DNA of 34,551 nt from Chara braunii. Its lineage: Eukaryota > Streptophyta > Charophyceae > Charales > Characeae. Shown here one piece after another: positions 29,414 to 34,551 of this stretch (position 1 is the first letter of the stretch; the number at the start of each line of letters is the position of its first letter). The position numbers and the translations under genes are program-made. The stretch spans positions 89,045-123,595 of the forward strand of contig BFEA01001112.1 in the NCBI GenBank assembly GCA_003427395.1. The letters run 5' to 3'. The notes under the pieces are model-generated. The model was not told where the DNA came from, did not search any database, and saw only the letters and a program-made list of their open reading frames with translations.

Positions 29414-30480
29414 GCTAGACCATTCAACTTAGAAACAATGTCTAGCATGCCTTAAGATATACACAAACAGGTTGCACAACTACTTTTTTCTTCTTTAGGC
29501 GTATGACTAGACCATTTAGCTTAGAAACAATGTTTAATCGCCCTGATCTGTTTAATATCCAAAGTTTAATAATTTCTGATTTTGTTTTTAAGAAGAAATG
29601 AAAATATGGGCAGGGGACTGAGCCATTCAGCTTAGAAACAATGCTCAACTTGCCCATCTTACTTCCAATTATATTATGTGGCTTCCTTTCTCTTCTTAGT
29701 GATATGGCTTAGCGATGGACCATTCAACTTAGAAACAATGTCCAACTGACAGTTCACATGCAAATATAAATAAGGAATTTTCTGTTATACTCAGTTTAAT
29801 ACTTATGTGTGTGGCTTCAGGCTAAACCATTCAACTTAAAAACAATGCTTAGCCTTAGACCAGAAATCCTCCCTCAGAAATAAAACAAGAGGCCGAACCA
29901 TTCATCTTGAAACAATGTTCAACCTATTATCAAATCATTCAAAACATGAAGTTGGATCCCTTAGCCCAACTTCAGTCAGAAACCGAGCCATTCACTTAGA
30001 AACAATGCTTGGTCCCAAAGATCAGCCAAGCAAACCCACAGAAATAAGCGCAGCAACCAGACCATTCAGCTTAGAAACAATGTCCGACACTTCAGAAAAC
30101 AGCCAAATAAATATAGCCTTGAGCCATTCAGCTTAGAAACAATACCCAGTCCTTGATTGACCTGGTCAAACGCATGCAAACTGCCTTCCTCCTACCTTCC
30201 TCCAGTTCATCCCTTAATCTGCTTTCAGTCAAAATAAAGAAGAAAATTAAACTTCACTCTCACACATTCTTTCCATTCAGTCATTGTAATAACGCAAAAG
30301 TCTTCGGGAAACAGACAAACCGAGCCATTCACTTAAAAACAATGCTTGGTCCCAAAGATCAGCGAAGCAAACCCATAGAAATAAGCGCAGCAACCAGACC
30401 ATTCAGCTTAGAAACAATGTCCGACACTTTAGAAAAAAAACAAATAAATATAGCCTTGAGTCATTCAGCTTAGAAACAAT
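29414..30480 (+). repeat. array of twelve stem-loops with constant loop and covarying arms
   Basis: The motif CCATTCARCTTAGAAACAAT (plus G) occurs twelve times, at about 29420, 29511, 29622, 29720, 29826, 29897, 29988, 30061, 30123, 30325, 30398 and 30460. CATT pairs with AATG, and the flanking arms extend the stem with different sequences. Examples: GCTAGAC/GTCTAGC (29414-29446), GGGCA..TGAGC/GCTCA..TGCCC (29608-29655), TGGAC/GTCCA (29714-29745), GGCTAA/TTAGCC (29820-29854), ACCGAGC/GCTTGGT with one G-U pair (29982-30013). A bulged C before CATT is constant. The members at 30061 and 30123, and their duplicates, pair less well. Confidence 0.8.
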
Positions 30481-30654
30481 ACCCAGTCCTTGATTGACCT
30501 GGTCAAACGCATGCAAATTGCCTTCCTCCTACCTTCCTCCAGTTCATCCCTTAATCTGCTTTCAGTCAAAATAAAGAAGAAACTTAAACTTCACTCTCAC
30601 ACATTCTTTCCATTCAGTCATGGAAATAACGCAAAAGTCTTCGGGGAACACATG
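29981..30654 (+). repeat. 337-bp tandem duplication
   Basis: 29981-30317 and 30318-30654 are near-identical, differing by a few substitutions and small indels. Both start AACCGAGCCATTCACTTA and end CGCAAAAGTCTTCGGG. Each carries three members of the stem-loop array. High identity relative to the divergence between R copies indicates a recent duplication. Open frames at 29915-30136 and 30153-30473 translate this repeat and are not genes. Confidence 0.9.
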
Positions 30655-30723
30655 CATATAACAATCAAACTAAGAGGGAGATAATCAAACAGGGGTGTAG
30701 TGGGTTCATACAGATAAAAAGAA

Positions 30724-30939
30724 GTATACCTGTTGGTCCTTGCCTCGAGAACCTCGTCTAGGTTCCGGTAGAGCTCCCACAATCGGTGGGTGGACTCCCC
30801 ACAGATTTTCATGCAATCAGACTCGTTCTCAAACACACTTTTCATGCATGTGAACAGCAACGCAGCAAGCTGGCGACACGCGCCCAAACAAGACTCAGAG
30901 ATATGGCTTCCAGATACGAGTTCACTCTTAATTGGCTAT
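30724..30939 (-). CDS. exon-like ORF with a possible four-helix (HeLo/MLKL-like) N-terminal segment
   Basis: The frame is open from just after a stop near 30939. It reads IKSELVSGSHISESCLGACR, then QLAALLFTCMKSVFENESDC, MKICGESTHRLWELYRNLDE and VLEARTN, and ends at a good donor: coding AACAG|GTATAC at 30732-30726. The pattern C..hhhhh..hh..N...C..h......L..L...L, with Asn before the second Cys, resembles helices 1-2 of the four-helix domain of MLKL/HeLo-type proteins and of plant kinases with this N-terminus. This is pattern similarity only. There is no in-frame ATG at the left end, so the start may be in an upstream exon, an alternative codon or the internal Met of FTCMKS. After the donor the minus strand runs into R copy 2. 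Confidence 0.35.
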
Positions 30940-31659
30940 GGTGACTTCAGCGCCCAAACAACTCACTGCTCACACACACTGGATCACCTTGGATATCCCA
31001 CACGCATCACTCTGAACACTCAAACACACACATACACACTTCCTATTAACTACAGCTATGGCAGCTATGACTGCCTCTAACCTATCGCTATACTAACTCC
31101 TCTCTCGCCCACTGCGTCCTCCGGGCTCATCTGCAGACCTCCTTGCACAAGTCGCTGTGGCAGCGCTTCCGCATGGCTCACGCAAGAATCAATGAATGGC
31201 TGGGCGCTGCCTCTTGATTTATACTTTAGAAACTCGTTGGTCTGCCCTTTGCCATCGGCCCATGGTGCTCACAGTCCCTGGTGGTACTTGTCGGACCAGA
31301 CTGGGACTGACTGGACCTTACCGCTGACTGACTGTGGACTTACTGCTATCCTACCGACGTTGTACTGCGATTGCACTGCAGTTTAGTCCACCACTTACCT
31401 CGCCACTTGACCACTTGCCCTCTTGCCTACCTTCTAGAAGGACTACAACTCAGCTTCTGGAACTCACTAAGACTTCTATGCTATAGACCTACAGATCGAA
31501 CCCTTGCTGCCTATGGACCTACGACAGACCTACCAACTGTCTAAGAATACACAGGTCAATTCTCGGGGTCTACACGGATACTGTACATGGGTAGGGTGAG
31601 GTCTAGGGATCGAACCCTGGTGCTGCGTCGGCTACTGCTAAAAGGTGAAAACCGTTTCA
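30940..31659 (-). repeat. LTR-like region of element C (3' LTR, left end unknown)
   Basis: On the minus strand the LTR would start TGAAACGG at 31659, directly after a polypurine-like tract. A good TATA box (TATAAATC, 31216-31223) follows about 440 bp downstream, as in a U3. The transcribed part would run from about 31190 toward the exon-like ORF at 30724-30939. No matching second LTR lies in the window because the element runs off the right edge, so the left LTR end is undetermined. Confidence 0.4.
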
Positions 31660-31672
31660 CTCCCGCCGTCCT
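31660..31672 (-). other. polypurine-like tract of element C
   Basis: The minus strand reads AGGACGGCGGGAG immediately before TG at 31659. It follows the integrase stop codon by about 25 bp. It is less pure than the tract of element A (two C), so the call is tentative. Confidence 0.5.
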
Positions 31673-31697
31673 AAATTCGAGGTCCTCCGAGAACATT

Positions 31698-32897
31698 TCA
31701 GTCCAAGGCTGGACCTTTACCTTTCTTGCCACGCTCATAGGCTCTGACTATGTCAGGAGCGGTCTCTAGAAGTTTTGTTCTCGTAAACCAGCGGTCGTCT
31801 TCCGGTTCCTTATAAGCAAACCGGACCTTATACTGTTTCTGGGGACGACCTCTACCTCCTGTTCTAAACATATCCTCATCTACAATGCCGCCAATGTCAT
31901 AACTTCCATCCATATCCGGGGGGATCACGGACCTCCTTGAAGGGAACTGTTGACTAGTGACACACGACAGCAACTTTGAAGCATGAAACACAGGGTATGT
32001 GTGGAGGTGTGCTGGAATCTCAATGCTGTAGGACGGTCCATCCTCTTCGCCCTTGACTTCTAGAACGGGCGACGGTCCTCTATATGCAGGCAGTAACTTC
32101 TGCGATATGTTTTCTTCATGTGCAAACTCTTTTGCCTTGACCCAGACTAAGTCGCCTACTTGAAACTGTGATGGGCGACGGTGCTTGTTAGCCTGCTCTA
32201 TCATCCTGTGTTGGGCCTTTCTAAGGTTCTCAACAACAGTTGCTAACTCTTTCTCGTGCTGTATTGCAAACTCCCTGGTACCGGGCGGTAGCCTGTGGAT
32301 CTGGTCCCGGTTCAGTCCTTCGAATGGTCTGCGCGGTCTAAAGGACTTGTGCAGCTCATTGGGAGTGAGGCAGGTGGATAGATGCACGATGTTGTTATAT
32401 GCACTAGCTACCTTAGGCAATATCTCATCCCAGTTTATCTGATCTGGTCTAATATACATGCGCAGAACTTGTGGTAGGATCTTATTCATCTGTTCTGTCT
32501 GACCGTTAGTCTCTGGGTGGCGGTCAGACGACATAAATAGCTTAGATCCGTAAACTCTCATGAGTTTTTGCCAGTTCTGGCTGGTGAAAGGACTATCTCT
32601 ATCACTAACTATTGACAATGGGATTTCATTTTCACTAACCCAAAAGTCAAAAAACTTCAGTATAACTAAGTCCGTACGTGCCTCTGCAGGCAAAGGAACG
32701 AAAACAACATACTTTCTAAATCGGTCAACTATGACCATGACTTGGCTTTTGCCATGTCTACTCTTGACTTGGGTGTCCATGAAGTCTATGGACACCGAGT
32801 CTCCCGGCTGATCCGGAATAGGCAAGGGTCTGAGAAGACCAAGGGGACGCGCGTGTAGTAGACTGATTCCTCTGGCACACTTTACAACTGCGGACAT
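31698..32897 (-). CDS. element C integrase core plus chromodomain-like tail (399 aa, unbroken)
   Basis: The integrase joins element cDNA to host DNA in the nucleus. From the N-terminal side: LLRPLPIPDQPGDSVSIDFM (first catalytic Asp), VIVDRFRKYVVFVPLPAEAR, LSIVSDRDSPFTSQNWQ (second Asp), SSDRHPETNGQTEQMNK (Glu), then DQINWDEILPKVASAYN. The C-terminal module has FQVGDLVWVKAKEF and KLLPAYRGPSPVLEVKG (GPY/F), YPVFHASKLLSC, and a chromo-like tail GRGRPQKQYKVRFAYKEPED with DRWFTRTKLLETAP. The tail ends Lys-rich (GKKGKG). The frame starts inside pol; in the intact element it would be cleaved from the polyprotein. The frame joins the upstream zinc-finger frame through a frameshift near 32800-32890. 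Confidence 0.85.
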   Translation of the reverse strand: MSAVVKCARGISLLHARPLGLLRPLPIPDQPGDSVSIDFMDTQVKSRHGKSQVMVIVDRFRKYVVFVPLPAEARTDLVILKFFDFWVSENEIPLSIVSDRDSPFTSQNWQKLMRVYGSKLFMSSDRHPETNGQTEQMNKILPQVLRMYIRPDQINWDEILPKVASAYNNIVHLSTCLTPNELHKSFRPRRPFEGLNRDQIHRLPPGTREFAIQHEKELATVVENLRKAQHRMIEQANKHRRPSQFQVGDLVWVKAKEFAHEENISQKLLPAYRGPSPVLEVKGEEDGPSYSIEIPAHLHTYPVFHASKLLSCVTSQQFPSRRSVIPPDMDGSYDIGGIVDEDMFRTGGRGRPQKQYKVRFAYKEPEDDRWFTRTKLLETAPDIVRAYERGKKGKGPALD

Positions 32898-33587
32898 ACT
32901 CTATGCAGTCATTCTTCATCCCTGGCCAGGTATACGCACGCATCAGGTTGGCTAATGTCTTTTGCCAACCGAAATGGCCTTCAGTATCGTGGCATTCCCC
33001 TAAAATCAAACTGCGGATCTCTTCTCTATTGGGAACACATAGGCGGTCAAACACGTTAGTCTTCTCAAACAGTAACCCGTCTGTAGGGCGGTAATCTGGT
33101 TCAGTCTCAGAGGCCTCTCTAACTCTCTTTAGGAGGTCGCTACAGATAGGGTCCTGTGCATACGCTTGCTTCACTTTTTCTTGCAGGTCTTTCCCTATAT
33201 CCAGATAGTGTACTACAGCTCCGAAGTAGTCTGATCTCCTACTCAGAGCATCCGCAACTACGTTATACTTGCCCTTCACTGGCTTAAGCTCAAAGTCAAA
33301 TTGGTCTCTCCCTGCGGCCCACGTAGTTAACTTAGGTGTCATCTTGGCCTGAGTCTTCAACCAACAAAGTGTCTCGTGGTCAGAATACACTTTGAAGTGC
33401 CTCCCAAGCAGATAGTGCTTCCAATGGTGAGAGCGTAGAGTTCTCTCTCGTACGTGGAGGTAGCAACCTTCTCACAGGGCATCCTCGCTGACATGAACTC
33501 TACGGGTCTATAGCCATGGTCGTCGTCTTGCTGCAACACGGCGCCTATCCCATATTGACTCGCGTCCGTGGTGACGACAAACGGCAA
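32890..33587 (-). pseudogene. element C RNase H and integrase H2C2 finger, frameshifted
   Basis: The first frame (33587-33357) holds LPFVVTTDASQYGIGAVLQQ and STYERELYALTI, then shifts. The second frame (from 33390) has MYSDHETLCWLKTQ, KGKYNVVADALSRRSD, and the zinc finger ECHDTEGHFGWQKTLANLMR followed by YTWPGMKNDC and RSCKVCQRNQ. RNase H acidic residues and H2C2 ligands are all present. The shift falls in the segment between YAL and the LLGRHFKVYSD sequence expected next. Confidence 0.85.
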
Positions 33588-33598
33588 AGACGGATCAG

Positions 33599-34551
33599 CT
33601 ACTTTGAGGACAGGGTATCAATGCGCGCTTCAATCTCTTTAACGTAGACGTACAATCTTTTGTCCCATTGCCAGATTGCCTCTTTCTTTAGCAGTCTGTG
33701 CAAGGGGGCGGCGATAGTGGAGAAGTTCCTCACGAACTTCCTATAGTAGTTAGCTAAGCCTAGAAACGACCGCAACTCTGTCAATATGCGGGGCGTCGGC
33801 CAGTCTCTAATCGCCGCTATCTTATTGTCCTCTGGCTTGATGCCATCTCCGTCTAATACGTGGCCCAAGTACAGAACTTGTGTCTTGGCCCACTCGCACT
33901 TCTTCGCGTTGATCTTGAAGTTAGCCTCTCTAAGCTTCTCCAAGACCTGCCTCAGATGACCCTGGTGCTCTTGGAGGGTCTTACTAAAAACTAGGATATC
34001 ATCTAAGCAAACTACTACAAATTTATCTAACCATGGTCTAAACAGGTCATTCATACAACGTTGAAAAGTCGTTGGCGCGTTGGTTAGTCCAAAGGGCATC
34101 ACTATAAACTCATAATGCCCATATCTAGTCCGGAAGGCAGTCTTGTACTGATCATCAGGATGGACTTCTATTTGATGGTATCCGGACTTCAAGTCTATTT
34201 TGGAGAAATACTTGCAACCCTGCACCCGATCTAAGAGATCATCGATCATGGGCAGTGGCTCAGCATTCTTTACAGTAATCGCGTCCAAACCCCTATAGTC
34301 TATACACATACGAAGTCCTCCCTCCTTTGGGACAAACAGGACTGGTGCTCTAAAAGGAGACGAACTGGGCCTGATCCAACGTTTCTATAGGAGCTCATCT
34401 AACTGCTTGCGAAGCTCCTCTAACTCCCTAAGGGACATTCTGTAGACTGCACCCTTAGGAGTTCTACTGCCAGGCTCTATCTCTATCCTGTGCTGGATGG
34501 GTCGCGACACTACTCTCGGCGACTCAGTCAAGTCTTTGAATTCTTCCAGCA
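33599..34551 (-). pseudogene. element C reverse transcriptase (one stop, frameshift at its end)
   Basis: The start is outside the window. RIEIEPGSRTPKGAVYRMSL is followed by a stop at 34385-34387 in DELL(stop)KRWIRPSSSPF. Next come LRMCIDYRGLDAITVKN, motif A YFSKIDLKSGYHQIEV with the catalytic Asp intact, FGLTNAPTTFQRCMNDLF, and a catalytic box VVVCLDDILVFSK (both Asp intact, Tyr replaced by Cys). The thumb and connection follow (RSFLGLANYYRKFVRNFSTI). A frameshift near 33625 at ...WQWDK leads to a false end. This copy is better kept than element A. Confidence 0.85.

Larger units (their letters stand above)
26875..30654 (+). repeat. large dispersed repeat R, copy 2
   Basis: Uninterrupted counterpart of copy 1 with the same order of landmarks. 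Its 5' block carries a perfect 14-bp palindrome GACACTCGAGTGTC (27545-27558). Five 124-bp hairpin units follow (28610-29150), then a stem-loop array expanded to twelve motif copies (29414-30480). The last 674 bp is a tandem duplication of 337 bp. Divergence from copy 1 is high, so both copies are old. The minus-strand exon-like ORF at 30724-30939 starts about 70 bp beyond its end. Confidence 0.75.
31660..34551 (-). mobile_element. Ty3/gypsy element C, partial (runs off right edge)
   Basis: Minus-strand pol in the order RT, RNase H, H2C2 finger, DDE core, GPY/F and chromo-like tail. Gag, protease and the 5' LTR would lie beyond 34551. Two or three frameshifts and one stop interrupt RT-RNase H, while the integrase half is one open frame. 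It is a different family from A and B but shares the Chara-like wording. Confidence 0.9.

Noticed and set aside
29401-30654. A CRISPR-like array (repeated 20-mers with unique spacers)
   Set aside because: Context is eukaryotic, spacing varies from about 60 to 200 bp, repeats are not identical, spacers pair with each other across the repeat, and no cas genes exist.
31488-31620. tRNA-like B boxes on the minus strand (GGGTTCGATCCC near 31605-31616, GGGTTCGATC near 31495-31504)
   Set aside because: No matching acceptor, D or anticodon arms can be drawn upstream, and both lie in LTR-like sequence. Probably coincidental.

Overview
This is eukaryotic genomic DNA from a repeat-rich, intron-containing genome, most likely a streptophyte (plant or charophyte alga). 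The support is two plus-strand spliced exons that read as an actin-related protein 4 (ARP4)-like gene, three degenerate Ty3/gypsy elements whose gag and integrase resemble, from memory, those abundant in Chara, long divergent non-coding repeats, and a scaffold gap of 800 N (19322-20121). The species assignment is inference. Nothing bacterial or viral (operons, ribosome binding sites, CRISPR) was seen.

Layout. 1-3090: host DNA with an LTR-like promoter remnant (about 1010-1680), two candidate ARP4-like exons (1957-2032, 2523-2596) and a short repeat family. 3094-10257: Ty3/gypsy element A on the minus strand (3' LTR 3094-4075, polypurine tract, integrase, RNase H, RT, protease, gag, truncated 5' LTR), bounded by a CATT target-site duplication and inserted into a duplicated host unit. 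10488 to about 12960: 5'-truncated Ty3/gypsy element B on the plus strand, followed by a possible LTR. 14658-19287: minus-strand ORFs of unknown function (X, Y, X2), of which X and Y carry far less damage than the retroelements. 20122-21540: no recognisable gene.

21541-30654 is dominated by two divergent copies of a large non-coding repeat, called R here (copy 1 about 21541-25010, copy 2 about 26875-30654). Each has a 5' block, then five tandem units of about 124 bp that each hold a hairpin, then an array of stem-loops. In that array the loop and inner bases are conserved while the outer arms change between copies yet mostly stay complementary. This covarying array is the most unusual signal in the window. 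Copy 1 is interrupted by a 694-bp poly(A)-tailed retroposed insertion with an 18-bp target-site duplication and a 3' hairpin. Between the copies lie a near-palindrome with 62-bp arms, a 13-unit 10-bp repeat, a (CT)43 tract and a minisatellite of about 60 bp.

30724-34551: a minus-strand exon-like ORF ending at a good splice donor, an LTR-like region with a TATA box, and Ty3/gypsy element C running off the right edge. C keeps an unbroken 399-residue integrase/chromodomain ORF although RT and RNase H are frameshifted. In elements A and B many disabling changes are C-to-T or G-to-A transitions, as expected of methylated, silenced retroelements.
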